From NCBI GenBank assembly GCA_024641665.1, contig JAHECP010000018.1:1-54558 (forward strand): a stretch of DNA of 54,558 nt, given 5' to 3'. The stretch comes from Acidobacteriota bacterium (GTDB lineage: Bacteria > Acidobacteriota > Vicinamibacteria > Vicinamibacterales > JAHECP01). Shown here one piece after another: positions 25,993-33,844 of this stretch. A model generated the notes under the pieces. That model did not search any database. It saw only the letters and a list, made by a program, of their open reading frames with translations, and had not been told where the DNA came from. The stretch's first letter is position 1. Each line of letters starts with the position of its first letter. The translations under genes were made by a program, and so were the position numbers.

Positions 25993-28765
25993 CTGGGAAG
26001 CGTGGGTTCGCGAGTACCTGAACCTCCCGCGGATGGCGGGGCAGCGCGACGAGCGCATCGTCGGCGAGCTGGCGGCTCATCTGGAAGAGACCTGGCGCGA
26101 GGCGCGCGCTCGCGGGGCCACCGAGGCGGAAGCCGAGGCGCTCGTCCTGGCGAAGCTGGGCGATCGGCAGCGGGCGGCCGCGGAGCTCCTGAGCGCCGAG
26201 CGCCATCACGCCGCGGCCGAAGCCGCCCGGCGCCTCGAGCGCGCCGAAGAGGAGCTGCGGGGACGCGGCTCACGCTGGACGCCGCTCGCCGACCTCCTCG
26301 GCGACCTCCGCTCCGCCCTCCGCAGCCTGGCCGCGCGCCCCCTCTTCACCGCCGTCGTCGTCCTCGTCCTCGCGCTGGGCATCGGCGCGACCACCGCCAT
26401 CTTCACGCTGCTCGACGCCAGCGTCCTCTCGCCGCTCCCGTTCCCGCACGCGGACCGGATCGTGGCGCTCGGCCACGAGGCGCCCAACGTGGGGGAGGGC
26501 GACGTGGGGCAGTGCGCGGCGTGGCACTTCACCTACGAGGACGAGAACCGGGTCTTCGAGAGCCTGGGGATGTACAGCGGGCGCGGGTCGATGACCGTCA
26601 CGAGCGGCGGCGCCGCAGAGGCCGTGCCGGTGATGCGGGCCACGAGCGGCGTCTTCCACACCCTGGGCATGAGTACGGTGCTCGGCCGGCTCATCACGCC
26701 GGCCGATGAAGATCCGGACGCGCCGCCCGTCGTGCTCCTCGGCTACGGGTACTGGCAGTCGCGCTTCGGCGGCGACCCGGGAGTCGTCGGCCGGAAGCTC
26801 GACGTGGACGGCGGCATGCTGGAGATCGTGGGTGTGCTCCCGCCGACGCTCCGCGCGATCGGGCAGGAGCGGGCGCTGATCGTTCCCCTGCAGTTCCGTC
26901 GCGCCACGCTGTTTGTCGGCAACGTCGGCTACCGGGGGATCGCCCGGCTGAGGGACGGCGTCAGCCTCGAGCAAGCCGAGGCCGACATGGCCCGCATGCT
27001 GCCGCTGGCGTTCGAGAAGTTCCCGGGCGGACCGGTCATCGAGGCGGCGAAGCAGGCGCACTACGTCCCCCACGTGAGACTCCTGAAGACCGAGCTCGTC
27101 GGCGGCGTGGCGAACCTGCTCTGGGTGCTCATGGCGGGCGTGGGGCTGGTGCTCGTCATCGCCTGCGCCAACGTCGCCAACCTCATGCTCGTCCGCGCCG
27201 AAGCGCGGGAGAAGGAGATGGCCATCCGGACGGCGATGGGAGCGAGCCGGCGCCGGATTCTCCGCGAGTACCTCAAAGAGAGCGTCCTCCTCGGCCTGCT
27301 CGGCGGCCTGGCGGGCACCGGGCTGGCGTACGCAGGCCTGCGCGGTCTGCTGGCGCTCGCGCCGTCGGAGCTGCCGCGTCTGCACGAGGTCGCGCTGAAC
27401 GCGCGGGTGCTCCTCTTCACGCTGGCGATCTCGCTGGCGGCCGGGGTCCTGTTCGGCGTGTCCCCGATGCTGCGGCGCGGCGGACAGGACGTCGTGGAGG
27501 CGCTGAAACAGGGTGGGCGCGGCACCTCGGCCGGACGGCACCGGCGGTGGGGTCGACTGACGCTGGCCGTCGGACAGATTGCGCTCGCGCTCGTGCTGCT
27601 GGTGGCGGCCGCGCTCGTCCTCGGCAGCGCGCGGTCCCTGCGGGCCGTGGACCCCGGTTTCGCCCACGCGGACGACGTGCTGGCGCTGTGGGTGTCGATA
27701 CCGGGCCGTCTCGTGCCGGAGGCAGCCGACGCGGCGCTCGCGCAGGAAGCGATCGCGCGCCGCCTGGGCGAGGTTGCCGGCGTCACGTCGGTCGGCATGG
27801 CCACGGCGCTGCCGATGTACTACGGTGACAACATCAATCCGCTCTATGTCGAAGGTCTGACGGTTCCGGGCGAGACGCCGCCGATGACGCGCCGGCACAA
27901 GTGGATCGGCGAGGGCTACTTCGAGACGCTCGGGATCCCGCTCCTCGCGGGGCGGTCGTTCACGTGGGCGGACATCCACGATCGGATTCCCGCCGTCGTC
28001 GTATCCGAGGGCCTCGCCCGCGCCTACTGGGGATCGATCCCGAACGCGATCGGCAAGCGGGTCTCCATGCGGCCAGACCCCGCCCGCTGGTACCGCGTCA
28101 TCGGCGTGGCGGGCGACGTCCGGGAGGACGGCTTGAACCAGGATCCGGTGCCGATGGTCTACTGGCCACAGGTCGTGCTGGCGCTCTGGCAGGGGGACGC
28201 GCCCGACCAGATCACGCTGTGGCGGCGGACGTGCTACGCCGTGCGCAGCAGCCGCGTCGGGACGCCGGGCTTCCTTGACGACGTGCGCCGCGCGGTCGGG
28301 TCGGTGAACCCGGATCTCGCGCTCCAGGGCGTGGGCCCGCTCTCCGGGTTCGTCGCGCAGTCGGTGGCCCGCACGTCCTTCACGCTCGTGCTGCTGACGC
28401 TCGCCGCCGGTGTCGCGCTCGTCCTGGGTCTCGTCGGGGTGTACGGCGTGATCGCGTACGGGGTGAGCCAGCGCACGCAGGAGCTCGGCGTGCGCCTCGC
28501 GCTCGGCGCAACCACCGGGCGCGTGAAGGCGATGGTGCTGGCGCAGGGGCTGGCGATTGCCGGCGTGGGCGTCGGGGTCGGCGTGGCGCTCGCGCTCGCG
28601 GTCACGCGGCTGATGGAGAGCCTGCTCTTCGGCGTGACGCCGACCGATCCCGCGACCTTCGCCGCGGTGGCGGCCGGGCTGACGCTCGTGGCGACCGTCG
28701 CGAGCTATCTTCCCGCCCGCCGCGCCTCAAAGGTCGACCCGATGGTGGCGCTGCGGAGCGAGTAG
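25985..28765 (+). CDS. ABC transporter permease, FtsX/MacB (ADOP) type
   Basis: A complete 926-residue permease with a longer cytoplasmic prefix than its neighbours (about residues 1-110, helical: DERIVGELAAHLEETWREAR). TM1 is PLFTAVVVLVLALGIGATTA. The first core contains VLVIACANVANLMLVRAEAR and KEMAIRTAMGASRRRILREY. The second FtsX unit contains VYGVIAYGVSQRTQELGVRL and ends VASYLPARRASKVDPMVALR. Coupled to the PadR gene by an eight-base overlap. No ATPase lies nearby. The cargo is unknown; related proteins move lipids, peptides or antibiotics. Confidence 0.93.
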   Translation: MRNWEAWVREYLNLPRMAGQRDERIVGELAAHLEETWREARARGATEAEAEALVLAKLGDRQRAAAELLSAERHHAAAEAARRLERAEEELRGRGSRWTPLADLLGDLRSALRSLAARPLFTAVVVLVLALGIGATTAIFTLLDASVLSPLPFPHADRIVALGHEAPNVGEGDVGQCAAWHFTYEDENRVFESLGMYSGRGSMTVTSGGAAEAVPVMRATSGVFHTLGMSTVLGRLITPADEDPDAPPVVLLGYGYWQSRFGGDPGVVGRKLDVDGGMLEIVGVLPPTLRAIGQERALIVPLQFRRATLFVGNVGYRGIARLRDGVSLEQAEADMARMLPLAFEKFPGGPVIEAAKQAHYVPHVRLLKTELVGGVANLLWVLMAGVGLVLVIACANVANLMLVRAEAREKEMAIRTAMGASRRRILREYLKESVLLGLLGGLAGTGLAYAGLRGLLALAPSELPRLHEVALNARVLLFTLAISLAAGVLFGVSPMLRRGGQDVVEALKQGGRGTSAGRHRRWGRLTLAVGQIALALVLLVAAALVLGSARSLRAVDPGFAHADDVLALWVSIPGRLVPEAADAALAQEAIARRLGEVAGVTSVGMATALPMYYGDNINPLYVEGLTVPGETPPMTRRHKWIGEGYFETLGIPLLAGRSFTWADIHDRIPAVVVSEGLARAYWGSIPNAIGKRVSMRPDPARWYRVIGVAGDVREDGLNQDPVPMVYWPQVVLALWQGDAPDQITLWRRTCYAVRSSRVGTPGFLDDVRRAVGSVNPDLALQGVGPLSGFVAQSVARTSFTLVLLTLAAGVALVLGLVGVYGVIAYGVSQRTQELGVRLALGATTGRVKAMVLAQGLAIAGVGVGVGVALALAVTRLMESLLFGVTPTDPATFAAVAAGLTLVATVASYLPARRASKVDPMVALRSE

Positions 28766-28786
28766 GCCGCGGATCGGCCTGGGACG

Positions 28787-28816
28787 TTGACAGAGGTAGC
28801 TTCCAGAAGCTACCTT
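28787..28816 (+). promoter_or_regulatory. Toxin-antitoxin promoter with palindromic operator
   Basis: TTGACA (28787-28792) and TACCTT (28811-28816) are 18 bases apart. Almost all of the spacer is a perfect palindrome, GGTAGCTTC-CA-GAAGCTACC (28795-28814), the expected autoregulatory site of the antitoxin. The ATG at 28823 is six bases after the -10, so the transcript is probably leaderless. Confidence 0.65.
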
Positions 28817-28822
28817 GTCCGT

Positions 28823-29113
28823 ATGCGTGCCGTCGGCCTGAAGGTGCTCAAGAACCGGCTGAGCGAGTTCGTCCGGCTCGCCGCGAGCGGCGAGACGGTC
28901 CTCGTCACGGACCGCGACCGCGTCGTGGCCGAGCTGGGTCCGCCGACGCCCGGCCGCAGCGCGCTCGCGTCCGACGCGATCCTGGCCGATGCCATCCGGC
29001 AGGGCCTGGTCTCGGCACCGCTCCGCGTGGCCGAGGGCCCCCCGACGCGCCGGCCCGTCGCCCGCTTCGCCGACGTGATGGCCGAGCTCGCCGGCGATCG
29101 CGAGGATCGGTGA
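28823..29113 (+). CDS. Antitoxin of a VapBC-like module (Phd/YefM-like)
   Basis: A 96-residue DNA-binding antitoxin, MRAVGLKVLKNRLSEFVRLA, then SGETVLVTDRDRVVAELGPP. This is the Phd/YefM pattern (NLSEYLR-like helix followed by 'G..vlVt.rgrpvA.l'). The C-terminal tail (VARFADVMAELAGDRED) is the likely toxin-neutralising segment. I reject an earlier TTG start at 28787, because that triplet is the -35 element. The toxin gene overlaps its end by four bases (GTGA), which guarantees coupled translation. Autorepression through the promoter palindrome is likely. Confidence 0.85.
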   Translation: MRAVGLKVLKNRLSEFVRLAASGETVLVTDRDRVVAELGPPTPGRSALASDAILADAIRQGLVSAPLRVAEGPPTRRPVARFADVMAELAGDREDR

Positions 29114-29499
29114 TCTACCTCGACACCTCGGTCGCGCTCGCGCAGCTCCTCGCCGAGGACCGCACGCCCCCCGACACGCTCTGGGACGAGCCGCTCGTGT
29201 CGAGCCGGTTGCTCGAGTACGAGCTGTTCGTCCGGCTTCACGCACGCGGCCTCGGGAAGACGCACGGCGAGATCGCGCGGAACCTCGTCGATCGCGTGGC
29301 GCTCGTCGAGCTGTCGCCGCTCGTGCTCGACCGCGCGCTTGAGCCGTTCCCGCAGCCGGTCCGCACGCTCGACGCGCTGCACCTCGCGTCGATGGAGTTC
29401 CTGCGCGGCCGTGGCCGGGCGGTCGCCCTGGCCTCCTACGACACGCGCCTCACCGACGCCGCTCGCCGGCTCGGCATCCCGCTCGTTGATCTCGGGTAG
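29110..29499 (+). CDS. PIN-domain ribonuclease toxin, VapC-like
   Basis: A 129-residue PIN-domain protein beginning MIYLDTSVALAQLLAEDRTP. The acidic metal-binding residues expected of a VapC RNase are visible: Asp5 (YLDTS), Glu36/Glu38 (LLEYELF), Asp88 (RTLDALHLAS) and Asp111 (SYDTRL). Length and motif spacing are normal, so it should be active as a Mg2+-dependent RNase, neutralised by the protein encoded just before it. The start is GTG at 29110, overlapping the antitoxin stop. It is convergent with ctaA, with only 7 bases between the stop codons and no terminator. Confidence 0.88.
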   Translation: MIYLDTSVALAQLLAEDRTPPDTLWDEPLVSSRLLEYELFVRLHARGLGKTHGEIARNLVDRVALVELSPLVLDRALEPFPQPVRTLDALHLASMEFLRGRGRAVALASYDTRLTDAARRLGIPLVDLG

Positions 29500-29506
29500 C
29501 CGCCCC

Positions 29507-30412
29507 TCAGGCCTCCTGTGCGGCCACGCCCGCGCCGAACGCCACGAACGCGATCCACAGCAGGTCGGCTACGAGCAGGTGCACCATCTGCATCCACACC
29601 GGCGCGAGCAGCATCACGTTGAGGCCGCCGGCGGCGAGCTGCATCACGGCGAGCGCGATCACGAGCGTCGCCGCCAGCCGCCCGCGCCCGCTCAGTCCGG
29701 CCCGCAGCGGCCTCACGAGCGCGATCAGCGCGAAGGCCACGACGATGGCGATGGCGGGGTGGAGGAAGCGCAGGCGGATCAGGACGTGCGAGGTGGGCGA
29801 GAGATCCGCCTGCAGCGCGTCGGCGAGCGACCGCGCGGGGTAGAGCGTGTCGCCGAGCGCGGCGACGGCGCCGCTCGTGCCCACGAGCAGCAGGCCGAGC
29901 GCGGCGACGAGCAGCGCGACCTTCGCGAACGGCTTTCCGCGCAGCCGGATCGGCGCGCCCCCGGTCGTCCACCATGCCGTGAGCGTGAGGCTCGCGACGA
30001 GCGCGAACGTGTTCATGAGGTGAACACCCATGAACAGCGCGCGCGCGCCGCTCGCGTTGTCGGCCACCAGCGCGAACAACACGAGGCCGGCGCCGACGGC
30101 GGCCTCGGTCAGGATGAAGAGCACCGAGAAGCCGGCGGCCTTGCGCGCCGGGTGGCCCGCCGGGTGCGCGCGCCACACCCACCAGGCGAGCCCCACGACG
30201 GCGAGGAGCGCGACGCCGCTCGAGATCCGGTGCGAGAACTCGATGGCGGTGGCCACGCTCGAGACGCGCGGCAGCACCTCGCCGTTGCAGAGCGGCCAGT
30301 GCCCGCCGCACCCCGCGCCCGATCCGGTGGCGCGCACGTAGGCGCCCCACAGGATCACCGCGACGTTGTAGCCGAGGACGCCCCAGGCGAAGCGGCCGAG
30401 CTTGGAGGTCAC
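29507..30412 (-). CDS. ctaA: Heme A synthase (CtaA/COX15)
   Basis: A 301-residue inner-membrane enzyme that oxidises the C8 methyl group of heme O to make heme A for cytochrome aa3-type oxidases. There are eight hydrophobic segments. The conserved features are GAYVRATGSGAGCGGHWPLC with the cysteine pair region, EFSHRISSG (first His ligand and catalytic Glu), GVHLMNTFALV, RLRFLHPAIAIV and QMVHLLVADLLW. The start is GTG 30410-30412. A TATCAT -10 (complement of 30419-30424) is six bases upstream, so the mRNA may be leaderless. No ctaB or oxidase genes are in the window. Confidence 0.92.
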   Translation of the reverse strand: MTSKLGRFAWGVLGYNVAVILWGAYVRATGSGAGCGGHWPLCNGEVLPRVSSVATAIEFSHRISSGVALLAVVGLAWWVWRAHPAGHPARKAAGFSVLFILTEAAVGAGLVLFALVADNASGARALFMGVHLMNTFALVASLTLTAWWTTGGAPIRLRGKPFAKVALLVAALGLLLVGTSGAVAALGDTLYPARSLADALQADLSPTSHVLIRLRFLHPAIAIVVAFALIALVRPLRAGLSGRGRLAATLVIALAVMQLAAGGLNVMLLAPVWMQMVHLLVADLLWIAFVAFGAGVAAQEA

Positions 30413-30424
30413 GGCTACATGATA
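30410..30424 (-). promoter_or_regulatory. -10 element six bases before the ctaA start
   Basis: On the minus strand TATCAT (five of six to the consensus) is followed by six bases and the GTG start codon. No Shine-Dalgarno sequence precedes the GTG. This fits the leaderless pattern seen at several genes in the window. Confidence 0.4.
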
Positions 30425-30535
30425 CTTGACGGCTCGCGGCTCACCCCGGGCGTTCTGTTATACGATGCCCCCGCCGGCCGCCACGTTCCCCGTCCAGCCT
30501 GGAGCACATTCGTTCGTTCACCCAAGGAGCCGTCA

Positions 30536-31810
30536 ATGAACCGCCGAACCTTCCTGAGCTCCACCGCCATGACCGCCGGCGGCGCGCTGGTCGCCTGCGC
30601 CGCGCCGCCCGCGCCCGCGACCGGCGGGCCGGACGCCTCGCTCCCCGAGCCCATCCGCGCGCTGACGCCGATGACCGACGGCATCGTCCCAATCACGGAC
30701 GACGAGCGGCGGGCGCGGATGGCGAAGGCGCAGGCGTTGATGGCGGCGAACAGGATCGACGCCGTGTTCATCGAGCCGGGAACCAGCCTCTTCTACTACA
30801 CGGGCATCCGGTGGGGCGGCGGCGAGCGCATGTTCGGCTTCGTGCTGCCGGCCAAGGGCGATCCCGCGTACGTCTGCCCGAAGTTCGAGGAGGGGCGCGC
30901 GCGCGAGCTGATCCGGTTCGGCGACGACGTGCGCACGTGGGAGGAGGACGAGAGCCCGGCGCGCCTCGTCGCCGGCATCTTCAAGGACCGCGGCATCCGC
31001 ACGGGCACCATCGGCATCGAGGAGCGCGTGCGCTTCTTCCTCTACGACAACATCCGCCAGGCCGCGCCGGCGCTCGCCTACGTGAGCGCCGACCCGGTCA
31101 CCGCGGGCTGCCGCACGGTGAAGTCGCCCGCCGAGCTCGCGCTCATGCAGCGGGCGAACGACATCACCGTCGCCGCGTTCCGCGCGGCCATCGCGACGCT
31201 GCACGAGGGGATGACCCCGGACGAGTTCACCCAGAACTCGCGCCTCGCGCACGAGCGGCTCGGCGCGAGCGGTGCGATCGACGCGAGCTTCGGCGTGGCG
31301 ACCTCGTCGCCGCACGGCAGCATCCTGCCGCAGCGGCTGAAGGAGGGCGACGTCGTGCTGATGGACGGCGGCTGCGGCGTGGACGGCTACCGCTCCGACA
31401 TCACGCGCACCATCGTCTTCGGCACGCCGACCGACCGGCACCGGCAGATCTGGGAGCTGGAGCGGAAGGCGCAGGACGCGGCGCTCGCCGCGGCGAGGCC
31501 CGGCGTCGCGTGCGAGGCCGTGGACGCCGCCGCGCGCAAGGTGATCACCGATTTCGGCTTCGGCCCCGACTACAAGCTGCCGGGCCTGCCGCACCGCACG
31601 GGCCATGGCATCGGCCTCGACGGCCACGAGTGGCCGTACCTGGTGCGCGGCAACCGGCTGCCCCTCGCGCCGGGCATGTGCTTCAGCGACGAGCCGATGA
31701 TTGCGATCCCCGGGGAGTTCGGCGTCCGCCTCGAGGACGACTTCCACGTCACCGAGGACGGCGCGCAGATGTTCTCGAAGCCGGCCGAGGCGATCGACAA
31801 GCCGGTGTAG
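30536..31810 (+). CDS. M24 family Xaa-Pro aminopeptidase, Tat-type lipoprotein
   Basis: A 424-residue metallopeptidase that removes N-terminal residues preceding proline. It starts at ATG 30536 with AAGGAGC upstream. MNRRTFLSSTAMTAGGALVA shows a twin-arginine signal (Arg3-Arg4) running into a lipobox ending at Cys21. The creatinase N-terminal domain covers about 55-190 and the pita-bread domain about 200-415. All five metal ligands are in place: Asp277 (LMDGG), Asp288 (RSDITRT), His357 (GHGIG), Glu386 (SDEPM) and Glu400 (RLEDDFH). Export folded through Tat would fit a pre-loaded metal centre. Confidence 0.92.
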   Translation: MNRRTFLSSTAMTAGGALVACAAPPAPATGGPDASLPEPIRALTPMTDGIVPITDDERRARMAKAQALMAANRIDAVFIEPGTSLFYYTGIRWGGGERMFGFVLPAKGDPAYVCPKFEEGRARELIRFGDDVRTWEEDESPARLVAGIFKDRGIRTGTIGIEERVRFFLYDNIRQAAPALAYVSADPVTAGCRTVKSPAELALMQRANDITVAAFRAAIATLHEGMTPDEFTQNSRLAHERLGASGAIDASFGVATSSPHGSILPQRLKEGDVVLMDGGCGVDGYRSDITRTIVFGTPTDRHRQIWELERKAQDAALAAARPGVACEAVDAAARKVITDFGFGPDYKLPGLPHRTGHGIGLDGHEWPYLVRGNRLPLAPGMCFSDEPMIAIPGEFGVRLEDDFHVTEDGAQMFSKPAEAIDKPV

Positions 31811-31818
31811 GTCAGCCC

Positions 31819-32715
31819 ATGGACGTGCGGGTCGATCCACGTCGGACCGCGGGCGCGTGGCGGGGGGCCGCTGTCGCGTTGATGACCTGCCTGGCGGCGG
31901 GATGCGCCCAGGCCACCAACTACCTCGGGCCGCTCGAGCCGCGGTACGAGCAGGCCCTGGCGCCGCCCGTCGCGCCCGCCGCCTGCGCCGGCCGAACGGG
32001 CGCGTTCACCGTGGTCACCTTCAACGTCCAGTACGCGAAGAAGGTCGACCTCGCCATCGACGTCCTGCGATCCACGCCGGCCCTGAGGGACGCGGACGTG
32101 CTGCTCCTCCAGGAGATGGACCCGCCCGGCGTGGAGCGGATCGCGGCCGCCCTCGCGATGAACGCCGTGTTCCTGCCGAGCGGCTGGCACCCGAGCACCC
32201 GCCGGGACTTCGGCCCCGCCGTGCTCTCGCGCTGGCCCATCGAAGGCGGCCGGCGCATCGTCCTGCCCCACAGGGCGCTGCGGACCGGGCTCGCCACCAC
32301 CGTGACGGCGGCCACCGTGCGTTGCGGAGCCATCCGGGTGGGCGTCATGTCCGTGCACCTGCCGTCGCCGGGAGGCGCCTCGGACGACGAGCGCCGCGAC
32401 CAGATCGAGGTGCTGCTCGCCAGCGCCGCCTCGATCGACGGTCCCCTGGTCATCGGTGGCGACTTCAACGCCGGCTGGATTGGACCGCTGTTCGAGAAGG
32501 CCGGCTTCACATGGGTCAACAAGGACCAGCCCGGGACGAGGTCGTTCCTGGGCATCGGCTTGAAGCTCGACCACGTCTTCGTTCGAGGCCTGCGCCCCCG
32601 CGGCGGCGGGCCGGCCGCCGGCGTCGCGGATGCCCGGGGCGCGAGCGATCACAAGCCGTTGTGGGCGCGGTTGGAGCTCCACACCCTGCCGGGTCGGCCC
32701 AACGCGCAGCGCTGA
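31819..32715 (+). CDS. Endonuclease/exonuclease/phosphatase family lipoprotein
   Basis: A 298-residue protein of the EEP (DNase I/sphingomyelinase-like) fold. The start is ATG 31819, eight bases after the M24 gene, so they are probably co-transcribed. The signal ends in the lipobox MTCLAAGC. Catalytic signatures are in order: VVTFNVQYAKK (Asn), LLQEMDPPG (Glu, metal), GVMSVHLPSPGG, VIGGDFNAGW (Asp-Asn pair) and GASDHKPLW (Asp-His). Envelope EEP proteins hydrolyse phosphodiesters in nucleic acids or lipids. The actual substrate is open. The last 200 bases overlap an opposite-strand reading. Confidence 0.88.
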   Translation: MDVRVDPRRTAGAWRGAAVALMTCLAAGCAQATNYLGPLEPRYEQALAPPVAPAACAGRTGAFTVVTFNVQYAKKVDLAIDVLRSTPALRDADVLLLQEMDPPGVERIAAALAMNAVFLPSGWHPSTRRDFGPAVLSRWPIEGGRRIVLPHRALRTGLATTVTAATVRCGAIRVGVMSVHLPSPGGASDDERRDQIEVLLASAASIDGPLVIGGDFNAGWIGPLFEKAGFTWVNKDQPGTRSFLGIGLKLDHVFVRGLRPRGGGPAAGVADARGASDHKPLWARLELHTLPGRPNAQR

Positions 32716-33304
32716 TGCCGGACGTGGAACGCTCCGGAGAGATCGATCTCGAGGCCGTTCGGGGCGACCGGGTCAGCTCGATCAAATGGCCGTTGCCCTT
32801 GCCCTCCGCCGGCAGGTAGCGCTGGCGGAGGGCGCCCTCGGGGGTGAGCTCCCAGGTGTCCACGTAGTCCACCTTCGCGAGGTCGGGGAACACCAGCCGG
32901 CCAGTCCTCACGATCGCTCCGTTCTCGGCGCGGAGCGCGCCCCGTTCCACCACCCCGCGACTCGTCAAGCCGAGGTACGCCACCTGGTCCGCCTCGCGGT
33001 CCCAGTAGTAGACGACCTCCTGAGTCTGGCCGATGGCCGGCATGTCCCTGGTCTCCCGGATGGCCGTGCCGCCGAGAATCGGCTCCCAGCGGACGCGGTA
33101 GAAGCCGGGCTCGGCCATGGGCACTCCCGGCGGGAGCGGCTGGCCGTTGCCGAACGACAGCATGCGTCCGGTCCACTCCCCACCCACGAGCGGCTCGAGC
33201 ACGCGGAAGTGCGGGTCCAGATCCCGGGCCACGGCGGTGGATCCGGCGAACACGCACAGCCCGAAGACGACCGACGCGACCACCGGACGGCTCGACGGAG
33301 TCAT
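32516..33304 (-). CDS. Secreted hypothetical protein, C-terminus probably run-on
   Basis: The start at 33304 has a strong GGAGGG site and a signal peptide (MTPSSRPVVASVVFGLCVFA, cleavage near STAVA). The mature part FRVLEPLVGGEWTGRMLSFG, then RVRWEPILGGTAIRETRDMP and QEVVYYWDREADQVAYLG, is a beta-rich domain like small DUF1579-type proteins. Homology-like sequence ends at about LPAEGKGNGHLIELTRSP. The following 75 residues are arginine- and proline-rich and are antisense to the EEP gene. I infer that the original stop was lost and the reading now runs into the neighbour. The 262-residue length is therefore doubtful. Confidence 0.6.
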   Translation of the reverse strand: MTPSSRPVVASVVFGLCVFAGSTAVARDLDPHFRVLEPLVGGEWTGRMLSFGNGQPLPPGVPMAEPGFYRVRWEPILGGTAIRETRDMPAIGQTQEVVYYWDREADQVAYLGLTSRGVVERGALRAENGAIVRTGRLVFPDLAKVDYVDTWELTPEGALRQRYLPAEGKGNGHLIELTRSPRTASRSISPERSTSGISAARWADPAGCGAPTAPTTACDRSRPGHPRRRRPARRRGGAGLERRRGRASSRCPGTTSSRAGPC

Positions 33305-33447
33305 GCGTCCCTCCAGGCGTGAAATCGCCGCCGCCCGTCTCGGGCGACGGAGCCCCGGCGCCGCAGACCGCTCCTAGCGAAGCGCGTGCCAGCCCGACCA
33401 CACGTGTGCGGAAGCCCACACCCCGCGGTCAACGTGCCGCGGCGGCC

Positions 33448-33475
33448 TTGACACTATACACACAGTGGATATACT
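33448..33475 (+). promoter_or_regulatory. Strong promoter of the fifth PadR-permease unit
   Basis: TTGACA (33448-33453) and TATACT (33470-33475) are 16 bases apart, the best consensus match in the window. CACT-n8-AGTG (33452-33467) is an inverted repeat inside the spacer and a possible PadR site. The GTG start at 33482 is six bases after the -10, with no ribosome binding site, so the mRNA is probably leaderless. Confidence 0.65.
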
Positions 33476-33481
33476 CACGGT

Positions 33482-33844
33482 GTGACTACCCGAGATGACA
33501 ACCCCGAGACGCTGCTGCCGCTGCCGCCGGCGACCTTCCACATCCTGCTCGCGGTCGCCGCCGGCGACCGGCACGGCTACGCGATCATCCAGGATGTCGC
33601 TGCCCGCACCAACGGCGAGGTCAAGCTGAGCGCCGGCACGCTGTACCGGTCGATCCAGCGCATGCTCGAGCAGGGCCTGCTCGTCGAGAGCCGCGAGCGG
33701 CCCGCGCCCGACCTCGACGACGAGCGCCGGCGGTACTACCGGGTCACGCCGTTCGGCATGGAGGTGGCGCGCGCCGAGGCGCGGCGGCTGGCGGGGCTCG
33801 TCAAGCTCGCGCGCGCGCGCGGCTTCGTCCCGGGGCGGGCGTGA
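33482..33844 (+). CDS. PadR family transcriptional regulator
   Basis: A 120-residue winged-helix protein starting MTTRDDNPETLLPLPPATFH. The PadR core is ILLAVAAGDRHGYAIIQDVA, the recognition helix LSAGTLYRSIQRMLEQGLLV and the wing DDERRRYYRVTPFGMEVARA. It is closely similar in build to the PadR at 3225, including the 'PLPPATFHILLAVA' opening. The permease start (GTG 33841 or ATG 33844) overlaps its TGA, giving tight coupling. The promoter layout suggests translation without a leader and autorepression. Confidence 0.93.
   Translation: MTTRDDNPETLLPLPPATFHILLAVAAGDRHGYAIIQDVAARTNGEVKLSAGTLYRSIQRMLEQGLLVESRERPAPDLDDERRRYYRVTPFGMEVARAEARRLAGLVKLARARGFVPGRA

Noticed and set aside
22747-26058. A 1,103-codon minus-strand frame
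   Set aside because: Out-of-frame shadow that runs through the permease, PadR and the divergent promoter region.
28787-28822. TTG at 28787 as the antitoxin start, adding 12 residues
   Set aside because: The TTG is part of the TTGACA -35 and the extra residues are encoded by the operator palindrome.
29500-29506. A terminator between the convergent VapC-like and ctaA genes
   Set aside because: Only seven bases separate the stop codons and no stem is present.
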